64,000 nucleotides of DNA from Streptomyces sp. CG4 (GCF_041080655.1 NZ_CP163525.1:1984001-2048000); one strand, 5' to 3'; numbered from the stretch's first letter, positions 17,414 through 25,951 are shown. The notes: generated by a model not told the origin, from the letters alone. Translations and numbers: made by a program.

Positions 17414-17425
17414 GAACAGTTGTTC
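17414..17425. promoter_or_regulatory. LexA-like SOS box before radical SAM gene
   Basis: GAACAGTTGTTC, matching the actinobacterial LexA core GAAC-N4-GTTC, 34 bases upstream of the start codon and immediately before a TATTGT -10-like hexamer (17426-17431). Its position over the promoter would give direct repression. The M. tuberculosis homologue Rv2578c is, from memory, in the mapped LexA regulon, which supports this reading. Confidence 0.65.
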
Positions 17426-17458
17426 TATTGTGTGCGGCAGTGCTACCGAGGAGGGGTC

Positions 17459-18541
17459 ATGCGCTGGGAGAACCTCACCGTCGAGTCCGGGGCGGCCGGC
17501 GAGTCCGGGGCGTCCGGGGAGCGCGCCGAGCACGGCCGGGCCGCCGAGGCCGCGTTGTTCGGCGCGGACGCCGTGACCACGCGCACCTTCGACACGCCCG
17601 AGTTCCGCGGGATCACCTTCCACGAGGTCCGGGCGCGCTCGGTGCTGAACCGGGTGCCTGGCGCCTCGCGCATGCCCTTCGAGTGGACGGTCAACCCCTA
17701 TCGGGGCTGCACGCACGCGTGCGTGTACTGCTTCGCCCGCAAGACGCACAGCTATCTGGACCTCGACACGGGCCTCGGCTTCGACTCCCAGATCGTGGTC
17801 AAGGTGAACGCGCCCGAAGTGCTGCGCCGTCAGCTCGCCTCCCGCCGCTGGCAGGGCGATCACGTGGCGATGGGCACGAATGTCGACTGCTATCAGCGCG
17901 CCGAGGGCCGCTACCGGCTGATGCCGGGCATCATCTCCGCCCTCACCGAGCACGCCAACCCGTTCTCGATCCTCACCAAGGGCACCCTGATCCTGCGCGA
18001 TCTGGACCTGCTGGTCCGTGCGGCCCAGGTGACGGACGTGGGCATCTCGGTCTCCGTCGGCTTCCTCGACACCGAGCTGTGGCGCACGGTGGAGCCGGGC
18101 ACGCCCGCGCCCGAGCGCCGCCTGGACGTCGTACGCACCCTGGGCGAGCACGGCATCGGCTGCGGGGTGCTGATGGCACCGGTGATCCCGTTCCTGAGCG
18201 ACCACCCGGCCCAACTGCGGGCCGCGGTACGGGCGATCGCGGCGGCCGGGGCCACGTCGGTGACCCCGCTCACGCTGCATCTGCGCCCCGGCGCGCGGGA
18301 GTGGTTCATGGCCTGGCTCGGCCGGCACCATCCGTATCTGGTGCGGCGCTACGAGCGGCTGTACGTGGAGGGCGCCTACGCGCCCAAGTGGTACCAGCGC
18401 CGGATCACCCGTCAGGTGCACGAGCTGGCCGAGGAGTACGGCATCGGGCCCACGCGCGCGGGACTGGCCCGCCGGATCGGCCCGCCACGGCCGGCCGGAC
18501 CCGGGCCCGTGACCGAACCGACCCAGCTCACCCTCATGTGA
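17459..18541 (+). CDS. Rv2578c family radical SAM protein
   Basis: A 360-residue radical SAM enzyme related to mycobacterial Rv2578c and the broader SplB-like group. The [4Fe-4S] cluster motif is CTHACVYCFARKTH (CxxxCxxC) within NPYRGCTHAC at about residues 81-95; the SAM-binding strands MGTNVDCYQ and ITKGTLILRD-like segments follow, ending with the radical SAM barrel and a basic C-terminal helix region (YAPKWYQRRITRQVHEL). The substrate is unknown. ATG at 17459 has GAGGAGGGG in front. A LexA-type operator overlaps its promoter, so damage-inducible expression is expected, and a photoproduct-lyase-like repair role is a reasonable but unproven guess. Confidence 0.85.
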   Translation: MRWENLTVESGAAGESGASGERAEHGRAAEAALFGADAVTTRTFDTPEFRGITFHEVRARSVLNRVPGASRMPFEWTVNPYRGCTHACVYCFARKTHSYLDLDTGLGFDSQIVVKVNAPEVLRRQLASRRWQGDHVAMGTNVDCYQRAEGRYRLMPGIISALTEHANPFSILTKGTLILRDLDLLVRAAQVTDVGISVSVGFLDTELWRTVEPGTPAPERRLDVVRTLGEHGIGCGVLMAPVIPFLSDHPAQLRAAVRAIAAAGATSVTPLTLHLRPGAREWFMAWLGRHHPYLVRRYERLYVEGAYAPKWYQRRITRQVHELAEEYGIGPTRAGLARRIGPPRPAGPGPVTEPTQLTLM

Positions 18542-18568
18542 GAGCACCGGCCCCCGAGAGCGCCGGCC

Positions 18569-18595
18569 GCCCTCGACCGAGCGGCGTTCGAGGGC
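18569..18595 (+). terminator. Hairpin after radical SAM gene
   Basis: Eight-bp inverted repeat GCCCTCGA / TCGAGGGC with an 11-base loop, 28 bases after the stop codon. Plausible but modest terminator. Confidence 0.4.
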
Positions 18596-18717
18596 TTCGG
18601 ACGGACCAATCGGGTCAACTATGCCTATAAAACGTTCTTCAGGACGCCGATTCCGGGACGATGCGGCGAAAGACATGACCTTCACGATCCGCCGAAACCT
18701 CCGTCCCGGGAGAACGC

Positions 18718-20280
18718 ATGAGAACACGCGCAGCCGTGCTGTGCGCATCCGCCGCCGTGCTGGCGGGCTCGGTCACGGCCCCGCCCGCCCAGGCGGCCCC
18801 GGCCGCTCCCGCCGCCCCGCTCACCTGGAAGACCTGCGGCACCGTGGTCTATCCGACGCTCCAATGCGCGTCCCTGAAGGTGCCGCTGGACCACTCCCAG
18901 CCGACGGGCCGGCAGCTCACCCTCGCCCTGACCCGCGTCCCGCACACCGCGGAGACCTCCCAGGGCCCCCTCCTGGTCAACCCCGGCGGGCCCGGCGGCA
19001 GCGGCCTGCTGCTCGCCGGATACGTCGCCTCGGCCCTGCCGAAGAGCGTCGCCGCGCAGTACGACGTCATCGGCTTCGACCCGCGCGGAGTCGGCCACAG
19101 CAGCCCGGCCCTGGACTGCGCCCCCGGCCACTTCAAGACGGTGCGCCCGGACACCGTGCCCGCCTCGGCCGTGCTGGAGCGGACCAACCTGGAGCGCGCG
19201 ACCTCCTTCGCCACCGACTGCGGCCGCAAGTACGCCGACGTGCTGCCGTACATGGACACCGTCAGCACCGTGCGCGACATGGACGCCATCCGCCAGGCGC
19301 TCGGCGCGCCGAGCATCAGCTACTTCGGCTACTCCTACGGCACCTACCTCGGCGCGGTCTACGCGAAGCTCTACCCGCAGCGGGTCCGGCGCCTGGTGCT
19401 GGACTCGGTCGTCGACCCGACCGGCGTCTGGTACAAGGACAACCTCAGCCAGGACTACGCCTTCAACAACCGTCACCGCGCGCTGATGGCGTGGATCGCC
19501 CGGTACGACTCCACGTACCACCTCGGCAAGGACCCCGCGAAGGTCGAGGCCGCGTGGTACGCGATGCGGGCGGCCCTGGCGAAGGAGCCGGCCGACGGCA
19601 CGGTGGGCGCCTCCGAGCTGGAGGACACCTTCATCCCCGGCGGCTACTACGACGGCTACTGGCCGTATCTCGCCGAGGCGTTCGCGGCGTACGTGCGCGA
19701 CAAGAACACCAAGCCGCTGGTGGCGGTGTACGAGAAGTTCGGTGCCGTGGACGCCTCGGGCGACAACGGCTACAGCGTCTACGCGGCGGTGCAGTGCCAA
19801 GACTCCTCCTGGCCCACCGACTGGAAGCGCTGGCGTGCCGACACCTGGGCGGTGTACCGCAAGGCACCCTTCATGGCCTGGAGCAACGCCTGGTACAACG
19901 CGCCGTGCGCGTTCTGGCCGGCCCCGAAGCACAAGGCGGTGGGCATCGCCAACACCCAGCTGCCGCCGGCGCTGCTCTTCCAGGCGACCGACGACGCGGC
20001 CACGCCGTACCCCGGCGGTGTCACGGTCCACCGGCTGCTCGCCCGCTCCAGCCTGGTTGTCGAGGACGGCGGCGGCAACCATGGCATCACGCTGAGCGAC
20101 AACACCTGCCTGGACACGTACCTGGCCGCGTATCTCAACGACGGTACGGTGCCGCACGGCTCGGGTGCCGCGGACGCGGTCTGCAAGAAGTCGCCGGACC
20201 CGAAGCCGCTGGCCACGAAGGCCGGGACGACCGTCCCCCGCGGCGCGACCCTGCACGACCTGCTGGGTTACCGTCACTGA
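18718..20280 (+). CDS. Exported alpha/beta hydrolase (TAP/SlpD-like)
   Basis: A 520-residue secreted or surface hydrolase of the tripeptidyl-aminopeptidase-like group. An N-terminal signal peptide (MRTRAAVLCASAAVLAGSVT, AxA at PPAQAAPAA) precedes a mature alpha/beta hydrolase. Catalytic features: VNPGGPGGSGLLL oxyanion strand, GFDPRGVGHS, nucleophile elbow FGYSYGTYLG, acid TDDAATPYPGG and histidine GGNHGI in the TAP-like C-terminal domain. Family members remove N-terminal tripeptides or act on other peptide substrates. Alone; a GGGAGAA precedes ATG at 18718. A second relative is at 49720. Confidence 0.85.
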   Translation: MRTRAAVLCASAAVLAGSVTAPPAQAAPAAPAAPLTWKTCGTVVYPTLQCASLKVPLDHSQPTGRQLTLALTRVPHTAETSQGPLLVNPGGPGGSGLLLAGYVASALPKSVAAQYDVIGFDPRGVGHSSPALDCAPGHFKTVRPDTVPASAVLERTNLERATSFATDCGRKYADVLPYMDTVSTVRDMDAIRQALGAPSISYFGYSYGTYLGAVYAKLYPQRVRRLVLDSVVDPTGVWYKDNLSQDYAFNNRHRALMAWIARYDSTYHLGKDPAKVEAAWYAMRAALAKEPADGTVGASELEDTFIPGGYYDGYWPYLAEAFAAYVRDKNTKPLVAVYEKFGAVDASGDNGYSVYAAVQCQDSSWPTDWKRWRADTWAVYRKAPFMAWSNAWYNAPCAFWPAPKHKAVGIANTQLPPALLFQATDDAATPYPGGVTVHRLLARSSLVVEDGGGNHGITLSDNTCLDTYLAAYLNDGTVPHGSGAADAVCKKSPDPKPLATKAGTTVPRGATLHDLLGYRH

Positions 20281-20334
20281 GCAACCGCCCGGCCTGTCGG
20301 GGGCGTTGTCAGTGGGGTGGTCCACCATGGAGCC

Positions 20335-20772
20335 ATGAGCGATCAGCATGGAGTCCACGCAGCCGTGAGTGAACCGACCCGGATCCCCGCCCCCGACGGT
20401 GTGGCCCCCGCCGCCCAGTACAGCCATGTCGTCTCGGCGACCGGCCGTCTCGTCGCCGTCTCCGGCCAGCTCGCGCTGGACGAGGACGGCAAGCTGGTCG
20501 GCGCGGGCGACCCCGCGGCCCAGGCCCGCCAGGTGTTCGAGAACCTCGGGCGCTGCCTGGCCGCGGTCGGCGCCGGCTTCGAGCACGTGGTGAAGCTGAC
20601 CTACTTCGTCACGGACACGGCCCATCTGCCGGCGATCCGCGCGGCCCGCGCCGCCCACATACCCGACGACCGTCTCCCGGCGTCCTCCGCGGTCCAGGTC
20701 GCGGCGCTGGTGGCTCCGGAGTTCCTGATGGAGATCGAGGCACTGGCGGTGGTGGGCGAACAGGGCGCCTGA
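20335..20772 (+). CDS. RidA/YjgF-family protein
   Basis: A 145-residue member of the RidA (YjgF/YER057c/UK114) family, trimeric proteins that hydrolyse reactive enamine/imine intermediates in the canonical archetype. Visible family signatures: YSHVVSATGRLVAVSGQLALDEDGKLVG, split here as SHVVSATGRLV and SGQLALDEDGKLVG, then ARQVFENLGRCLAAVG and VVKLTYFVTD. The archetypal arginine of RidA (RxS near the C-terminus) is not obvious; the C-terminus reads PASSAVQVAALVAPEFLMEIEALA, so this may be a non-deaminase subgroup. ATG at 20335 is preferred; a GTG 18 bases upstream is possible. Confidence 0.82.
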   Translation: MSDQHGVHAAVSEPTRIPAPDGVAPAAQYSHVVSATGRLVAVSGQLALDEDGKLVGAGDPAAQARQVFENLGRCLAAVGAGFEHVVKLTYFVTDTAHLPAIRAARAAHIPDDRLPASSAVQVAALVAPEFLMEIEALAVVGEQGA

Positions 20773-20830
20773 AGCGGCCCTGGGGGTCCCTCCGGCGAAG
20801 GCGCTCGCGTCCAGTGCCCCTGTTGAGGCA

Positions 20831-21547
20831 CTAGCGAAGGCTTTCGCGCCGGACCCCCGCCGTGCGCCCGACAGCGTAGGCGGCGCCGGTGACCACCAGC
20901 AACAGCCCGATCCCGCACGGCAGTAGGCTCTTCGCCGTCCCCAGCCGGTCCTTCGTCCCGGCTGCCGGCAGGACCACATGCCCCGGGTCGTAGACCACCG
21001 GCACCTGGTCGTCGTCGAGCGGCTCCAGGTGCTTGCAGGTGTCGCTCGATGCCTGCAACTCCCGTGCGTCGCCGTTGGGCAGGACGACGGTGCAGGTGTA
21101 GTCCTTGCCGCCGCCGCGCGTCCGCGTGGTGTTCTGGCCGACGACGGTCGCCGTGCCCTCCTTGCCCCAGGTGTCGAGGTAGATCCGGGGGGTGGCGTAG
21201 CCCGCGCCGAAGACCAGGATCACGTAGCCGAGCCCGGCGAGGATGCCCGCGAGCCTGTGCCCCGGCGAGCGCGGCATCCGCCGGCGGAGCCAGAAGACGT
21301 ACAGGAGGGTGAAGGCGACCGAGGTGGCGACCGCGGGCCGGCGTCCCACGGTCACGGCGACGAGCGAGCCGGCCGCCACCATGAGGAGGTCGAAGGTGAG
21401 CAGAAGCGACCACCGCCGCACGACGAGCCCCAGCGGCACCTCGCGCTCCCCCAGGGGAGACCAGTCCCACTCCGCACTCAGACGGCGGAAGTGCTCGTCC
21501 CCCGAAGGGTCGCGGTCCTTCGGCCGGTCCGGTTCCCGCCCGCTCAT
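20831..21547 (-). CDS. DUF3592-like membrane protein
   Basis: A 238-residue protein with three N-terminal membrane helices (WSLLLTFDLLMVAAGSLVAV, SVAFTLLYVFWL, LAGILAGLGYVILVFGAGY), an extracytoplasmic beta domain of about 80 residues, and a last helix (LLPCGIGLLLVVTGAAYAV). The loop sequence GKEGTATVVGQNTTRTRGGG then DYTCTVVLPNGDAREL and DDQVPVVYDPGHVVLP fits the DUF3592 pattern. Function unknown. ATG at 21547 has only a weak ribosome-binding site. It is convergent with ridA. Confidence 0.65.
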   Translation of the reverse strand: MSGREPDRPKDRDPSGDEHFRRLSAEWDWSPLGEREVPLGLVVRRWSLLLTFDLLMVAAGSLVAVTVGRRPAVATSVAFTLLYVFWLRRRMPRSPGHRLAGILAGLGYVILVFGAGYATPRIYLDTWGKEGTATVVGQNTTRTRGGGKDYTCTVVLPNGDARELQASSDTCKHLEPLDDDQVPVVYDPGHVVLPAAGTKDRLGTAKSLLPCGIGLLLVVTGAAYAVGRTAGVRRESLR

Positions 21548-21715
21548 ATCCCACTCACGGCAGGGCACCCTAACAGCGCCTCACCAGCACCTCACCAGTA
21601 CGTCCCGGCCGCACCCGACACACCACCCGCTCCACCCCGCGCGCCGTAGCGCACCGGTCCGCCCCGCCGCGCGGCAGCGCCCCGGGCGCCACGAGGCCGC
21701 ATGGCTGACGGACAG

Positions 21716-22300
21716 TCATCTGGCCTGTTCCGCCTCCGGGATGCTCGCCAGCGCGTGCACCGCCGCCCTCGCCAGCGCCGGGTGGGCGAGGGCCTCCTTC
21801 AGGACACGGCGGGCGCGGGGGTCGGCGAGGGTGCCCAGGCCCTCGACGCAGGCGAGGGCGACACGCCGGTAGGGGTCATGGGGGCGCAGTCGGCGCTCCA
21901 GCGTGGTGATGAGCGCCGGGACGGACTCGGGAGCGCGGAGTTCGGCCAGGAGCCGTACCGGGTGCAGGGCGTAGGCCACCCGCAGCTCGTTCGTCGCCAG
22001 CGCCGCCGCGGCCCGGGCCGTACGCGGGTCGCCGAGCCGGGCGAGGGCGTGGGCGGCGGAGGCACAGCGCGGGGGGTCGCGGTGATTGAGGAGGAGTACC
22101 AGGGACTCGAAGGCACGCCGGTCGCCGGCGACGCCGAGCCGGAAGGCGGCCAGCTCCCTGGCCCAGAGCGGCTGTCCGGGCGCGGTGAGCACCTCCGCGA
22201 GTTCGTCGTGGTCCTCGGTCGCCAGCAGCCGGTCGAACGCCGCCGTGCCGCGCGACTCCTGCCGTAAGCGCTCCGTGAGCGATCGCAACTCTTCGTCCAC
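21716..22300 (-). CDS. HEAT-repeat protein
   Basis: A 194-residue all-helical protein with about five HEAT-type repeats: WARELAAFRLGVAGDRRAFESL, then CASAAHALARLGDPRTARAAAA, APESVPALITTLERRL, YRRVALACVEGLGTLADPRAR, and ALARAAVHALAS at the C-terminus (first repeat given in part: ELAAFRLGVAGDRRAFE). No catalytic residues; likely a protein-binding scaffold. Start GTG at 22300. It is divergent from the hydroxyacyl-CoA dehydrogenase, 428 bases away. A conserved Streptomyces hypothetical; role unknown. Confidence 0.72.
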   Translation of the reverse strand: MDEELRSLTERLRQESRGTAAFDRLLATEDHDELAEVLTAPGQPLWARELAAFRLGVAGDRRAFESLVLLLNHRDPPRCASAAHALARLGDPRTARAAAALATNELRVAYALHPVRLLAELRAPESVPALITTLERRLRPHDPYRRVALACVEGLGTLADPRARRVLKEALAHPALARAAVHALASIPEAEQAR

Positions 22301-22728
22301 GAAGTCCAGCGTAGGCGCGTCGCGGGGGACGGGGGAGGTACATCACAAAGTCCGGTGCGACTCAGGTCTGGCGCGCTCGTTACTCGCCGGTTAAGCTCAG
22401 ACGAGCGAGTTACCCACTCGCACTTCCACTGGCGACGGTTTGGTGACGCGGCCGCCGCCGGGGACAGCTCCCACGCCCTTGGGGCAGTGGGGCGATGTCG
22501 GTTCGGTACGTGTACGTGTACCGCAGTACGACCCGGCTCCGGGACAGGGCCGGTCGGATTCCCTGCCGTTTGCCGCTCGCGGGCGTGTGCATCGCCCGTG
22601 GCACCCGGCAGCACCGGGCGTGTGCGCTCGCAGCCCGGCAACACCCGCACTCCTTCCCCGCACTGCGGTGCGCCCCTCGGCGCACCCGGCGCGCCCCTCG
22701 TCGTCACCCTCATTCCTGGAGTCCCGCG
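22301..22728. promoter_or_regulatory. Intergenic region upstream of hydroxyacyl-CoA dehydrogenase
   Basis: 428 bases with no gene. It contains an inverted repeat CGCTCGT (22374-22380) and ACGAGCG (22401-22407) with a 20-base spacer holding the AT-rich GGTTAAGCTCAG, a candidate operator or promoter. Nearer the gene is a run of GTAC-containing repeats (GGTACGTGTACGTGTACC at about 22502-22519). I see no riboswitch. The long leader suggests transcriptional control of the downstream gene from near 22390. Confidence 0.35.
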
Positions 22729-24543
22729 ATGGCCACTCCCCTGTCCCCCCAGTCCGGCACCCCGCTGTCCCCGTTCAAGACGATCGCCGTCGTCGGCCTC
22801 GGCACCATGGGCACCGGCATCACCGAGGTCCTCGCGAAGGCCGGTCGCGAGGTGATCGGCATCGACGTCAGCGAGGCCCAGGCCGCGAAGTGCGTCGCCG
22901 CTCTGGAGGCCCGTACCGCCCACTGCGTGGAGCGCGGCCGGCTCACCGAGCAGGAGCGCACCGAGGCACTGGCCCGGATCCGCACCACCACCGACCTCAC
23001 CGCGGCGGCCGACGCCGACCTCGTCATCGAGGTGGCCCCGGAGTCGTACGAGATCAAGCAGCAGATCTTCCGCGAGCTGGACGGCATCGTCCGCCCGGAG
23101 ACGATCCTCGCGACCGGCACCAACGCCCTGTCCGTCACCCGGCTCGCGGCCGACTCGGCCCGCCCCGAGCGGGTGCTCGGCCTGCACTTCTTCAACCCGG
23201 CGCCGGCGATGAAGCTGGTCGAGGTGGTCTCCTCGGTGCTGACCGCGCCGCAGGCCGTCGCCGCGGTCACGGACCTCGCGATCGAGCTGGGCAAGGAGCC
23301 GGTCGCGGTCGGCGACCGCCCGGGGTTCGTCGCCGACGGCCTGCTGTTCGGCTATCTCAACCAGGCCGCCGCGATGTACGAGGCGCGCTACGCCTCCCGC
23401 GAGGACATCGACGCGGCGATGCGGCTCGGCTGCGGTCTGCCGATGGGTCCGCTCGCCCTGCTGGACCTGATCGGCATCGACACCGCGCGGACGGTCCTGG
23501 AGGCCATGTACGCCGAGTCCCGCGACCGGCTGCACGCCCCGGCGCCGATCCTGAAGCAGCTCAGCGAGGCGGGCCTGACCGGCCGCAAGTCCGGGCGCGG
23601 CTTCTACAGCTACGCGGCGCCGGGCAGCGCCACGGTCGTGCCGGACGCGCTGACCCCGGCGGAGGGAGACACCAAGGCCACCGGCCGCACCGTCCGCTCG
23701 GTGGGCGTCGCCGGTTCCGGCACCATGGCCTCGGGCATCGCCGAGGTGTTCGCCAAGGCGGGCTACGACGTCGTCCTGGCCGCGCGCAGCGAGGAGAAGG
23801 CACAGGCCGCCAAGGCCCGTATCGGCAAGTCGCTTTCGCGCTCTGTCGACAAGGGCCGGCTGACCGCCGAGGCCGCCGCGCAGATCCTGGACCGGATCGC
23901 CCCGGCCGGGTCCTACGACGCCTTCGCCGAGGTCGACCTGGCCGTCGAGGCGATCGCCGAGGACCTGGAGATCAAGCAGCAGCTGTTCGCCACGCTGGAC
24001 AAGGTCTGCAAGCCCGGCGCGGTCCTCGCCACCACCACCTCCTCGCTGCCCGTCGTCGCCTGCGCCCGCGCCACCTCGCGCCCGCAGGACGTGATCGGCA
24101 TGCACTTCTTCAACCCGGCGCCGGCGATGAAGCTGGTCGAGGTCGTGCGGACCGTGCTGACGGCCGACGACGTCCACGCGACCGTCCGCGAGGTCTGCAC
24201 GAAGATCAAGAAGCACGCGGTGGACTGCGGCGACCGGGCGGGCTTCATCGTGAACGCGCTGCTGTTCCCGTACCTGAACAACGCGATCAAGATGGTCCAG
24301 GAGCACTACGCGTCCCTGGACGACATCGACGCCGCGATGAAGCTCGGCGGCGGCTACCCGATGGGCCCCTTCGAGCTGCTGGACGTGGTCGGCCTGGACG
24401 TCTCGCTGGCGATCGAGAAGGTCCTGCACCGCGAGTTCCGCGACCCCGGCCTCGCCCCGGCCCCGCTGCTGGAGCACCTGGTGGCCGCGGGCTGCCTCGG
24501 CCGCAAGACCGGCCGCGGCTTCCGCGAGTATGCCCGCCGCTGA
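22729..24543 (+). CDS. Tandem-duplicated 3-hydroxyacyl-CoA dehydrogenase
   Basis: NAD(P)-dependent oxidation/reduction of 3-hydroxyacyl-CoA, most likely (S)-3-hydroxybutyryl-CoA, cytoplasmic. The 604-residue protein is two complete copies of the same module. Copy 1 (about 15-300) opens with VVGLGTMGTGITEVLAKAG and copy 2 (about 320-604) with VAGSGTMASGIAEVFAKAG, the Rossmann nucleotide loops. Both contain LHFFNPAPAMKLVEVV-type motifs (one in copy 1, MHFFNPAPAMKLVEVV in copy 2), the catalytic His environment and the C-terminal GRKxGRGFxxY end. Usual homologues have one module of about 290 residues. ATG at 22729 has GGAG upstream. It stands just before tetR and ccr, fitting entry of 3-hydroxybutyryl-CoA into the ethylmalonyl-CoA pathway. 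Confidence 0.88.
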   Translation: MATPLSPQSGTPLSPFKTIAVVGLGTMGTGITEVLAKAGREVIGIDVSEAQAAKCVAALEARTAHCVERGRLTEQERTEALARIRTTTDLTAAADADLVIEVAPESYEIKQQIFRELDGIVRPETILATGTNALSVTRLAADSARPERVLGLHFFNPAPAMKLVEVVSSVLTAPQAVAAVTDLAIELGKEPVAVGDRPGFVADGLLFGYLNQAAAMYEARYASREDIDAAMRLGCGLPMGPLALLDLIGIDTARTVLEAMYAESRDRLHAPAPILKQLSEAGLTGRKSGRGFYSYAAPGSATVVPDALTPAEGDTKATGRTVRSVGVAGSGTMASGIAEVFAKAGYDVVLAARSEEKAQAAKARIGKSLSRSVDKGRLTAEAAAQILDRIAPAGSYDAFAEVDLAVEAIAEDLEIKQQLFATLDKVCKPGAVLATTTSSLPVVACARATSRPQDVIGMHFFNPAPAMKLVEVVRTVLTADDVHATVREVCTKIKKHAVDCGDRAGFIVNALLFPYLNNAIKMVQEHYASLDDIDAAMKLGGGYPMGPFELLDVVGLDVSLAIEKVLHREFRDPGLAPAPLLEHLVAAGCLGRKTGRGFREYARR

Positions 24544-24703
24544 CGGCGTCGGCGACTGGTCCCGCACGGAGGCGGACTGGGGCGGGCTGCTCGATCCGGG
24601 CGCGCTCGCCCCGCCCGGCCGGCCGGGCCCTCCCCCGCCCCCGGCGGGCGGGGGATATGGCACACCTGCGCATCGAGCTGCGCACATGCAGTACGTTCAG
24701 GTC

Positions 24704-25525
24704 ATGTCCCAGCCCGCCAAGTCCTCACGTACACCAGCTACGCCCGACGCGCCGGAAAGTGCCGCAGGCAGTCGCGCCGCCGCCCAGCGGCTCAAGATGC
24801 GCCGAGAACTGGCGGCCGCAGCCATGGAGCTGTTCGCGACCAAGGGGTACGAGGCGACCACCGTCGACGAGATCGCGGCCGCCGCCGGGGTCGCCCGCCG
24901 CACCTTTTTCCGCCACTTCCGTTCCAAGGAAGAGGCGATCTTCCCCGACCACGACGACACGCTGATCCGCGCGGAGGCGGTCCTCAACGCCGCCCCCGCG
25001 CACGAGCACCCGCTCGACACCGTGTGCCGCGGCATCAAGGAAGTCATGAAGATGTACGCGGCCGCGCCGGAGATCTCGGTGGCCCGCTACAAGCTGACCC
25101 GCGAGGTGCCCACCCTCCGGGAGGCCGAGATCGCCTCGGTGGCCCGCTACGAACGCCTCTTCACCCGCTACCTCCTCGGCCACTTCGACGAGCACGCGCA
25201 CGCCGACGACGCCAACGACGACCCATTGCTGGCCGAGGTGGCCGCCTCCGCCGTCGTCACCGCCCACAACCACGTCCTGCGGCGCTGGCTGCGGGCGGGC
25301 GGCCAGGGCGACGTCGAGGCGCAGCTGGACCACGCCTTCGCGATCGTGCGGAAGACCTTCGGCACCGGGATCGGGGCCGGGCGCGGTCCGGCGCCGGGCC
25401 CGGCCGCCGGCACCGTCCCGGCGACGGCGTCCGCGCACGGCGAGGTGCTCGTCACGGTCGCCCGTACCGACGCTCCGCTGGACGAGGTCATGCGGACCAT
25501 CGAGGAGGCGCTGAAGGAGCGCTGA
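24704..25525 (+). CDS. TetR family transcriptional regulator of the EMC cluster
   Basis: A 273-residue regulator. Residues about 30-80 form the TetR DNA-binding domain: RRELAAAAMELFATKGYEATT, split as AAAAMELFATKGYEATT, followed by VDEIAAAAGVARRTFFRHFRSKEE. The ligand-binding domain follows, with an alanine/proline-rich spacer near 220-240 and a C-terminal extension EVLVTVARTDAPLDEVMRTI. It sits between the hydroxyacyl-CoA dehydrogenase and ccr and is probably the local repressor; an acyl-CoA ligand is a guess. ATG at 24704 chosen; ATG at 24686 is possible. The gene ends at a strong terminator. Confidence 0.85.
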   Translation: MSQPAKSSRTPATPDAPESAAGSRAAAQRLKMRRELAAAAMELFATKGYEATTVDEIAAAAGVARRTFFRHFRSKEEAIFPDHDDTLIRAEAVLNAAPAHEHPLDTVCRGIKEVMKMYAAAPEISVARYKLTREVPTLREAEIASVARYERLFTRYLLGHFDEHAHADDANDDPLLAEVAASAVVTAHNHVLRRWLRAGGQGDVEAQLDHAFAIVRKTFGTGIGAGRGPAPGPAAGTVPATASAHGEVLVTVARTDAPLDEVMRTIEEALKER

Positions 25526-25547
25526 GACCGCTCCCCCACGTGTGACG

Positions 25548-25571
25548 ACGGCCACCCGCCCGGGTGGCCGT
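25548..25571 (+). terminator. Rho-independent terminator after tetR
   Basis: Perfect 10-bp stem ACGGCCACCC / GGGTGGCCGT with a four-base loop (GCCC) followed by TTTTG. It lies 22 bases after the tetR stop and separates it from the ccr operon promoter. Confidence 0.85.
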
Positions 25572-25669
25572 TTTGCCATGTCAGGGCCCGTTTTCGAGCA
25601 GATTTCAGAGGCCGTTCGATCGATCATCGCTCATTTGTTACGTAAAGATTTCACCTGAGCCCAACTCCT

Positions 25670-25711
25670 GGCACTCAGTGCCTTGCCACCTGACACGCGG
25701 TGTCATACGTT
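25670..25711 (+). promoter_or_regulatory. ccr promoter with operator palindrome in the spacer
   Basis: Promoter-like TTGCCA (25683-25688), 17-base spacer, TACGTT (25706-25711). The spacer contains the palindrome TGACACGCGGTGTCA (25691-25705; 6-bp arms, 3-base centre). Directly upstream lies a second palindrome, GGCACTCAGTGCC (25670-25682). A repressor sitting in the spacer would block RNA polymerase; the neighbouring TetR protein is the obvious candidate. The positions are read from sequence; the assignment is inference. Confidence 0.6.
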
Positions 25712-25951
25712 GAGAGTGTCCGGGCGGCCGGCGAGCAGAGACCGATCGCTCGCCGGCTGTCCCCAAGGGCCCCACGGCCCGCGCGCCCGGACGCCTGCGT
25801 CACAGGCAACCTCCCGCGCCACAAAGCGCTGCCGAAGCACCACCGAGCCGAACCGACGGCACACCTCAACACCCTCAGCAGCACTCATCGCAGCACCGAC
25901 GAACCCTCAGCGCCCCCTCCCTCAGGGGCGCGAACCGCCGGAGGCAACACC
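25712..25951 (+). other. 240-base untranslated leader of the ccr operon
   Basis: Between the proposed promoter and the ccr start codon there is a long leader with no open frame of interest. It ends in CCGGAGGCAACACC before the GTG. I looked for a cobalamin riboswitch, since the next gene product needs B12, and saw no B12-box-like sequence. Function of the leader is unknown. Confidence 0.35.

Noticed and set aside
22502..22519. GTAC-rich repeats as a known operator
   Set aside because: Not a perfect palindrome and not matched to a family I know; kept only as part of the intergenic description.
25670..25682. CIRCE/HrcA element
   Set aside because: GGCACTC resembles one arm, but the other arm is adjacent (no 9-base spacer), so it is not a CIRCE element.
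25712..25951. Cobalamin riboswitch before the B12-dependent mutase operon
   Set aside because: No B12-box-like conserved sequence was found in the leader or upstream of the mutase gene.
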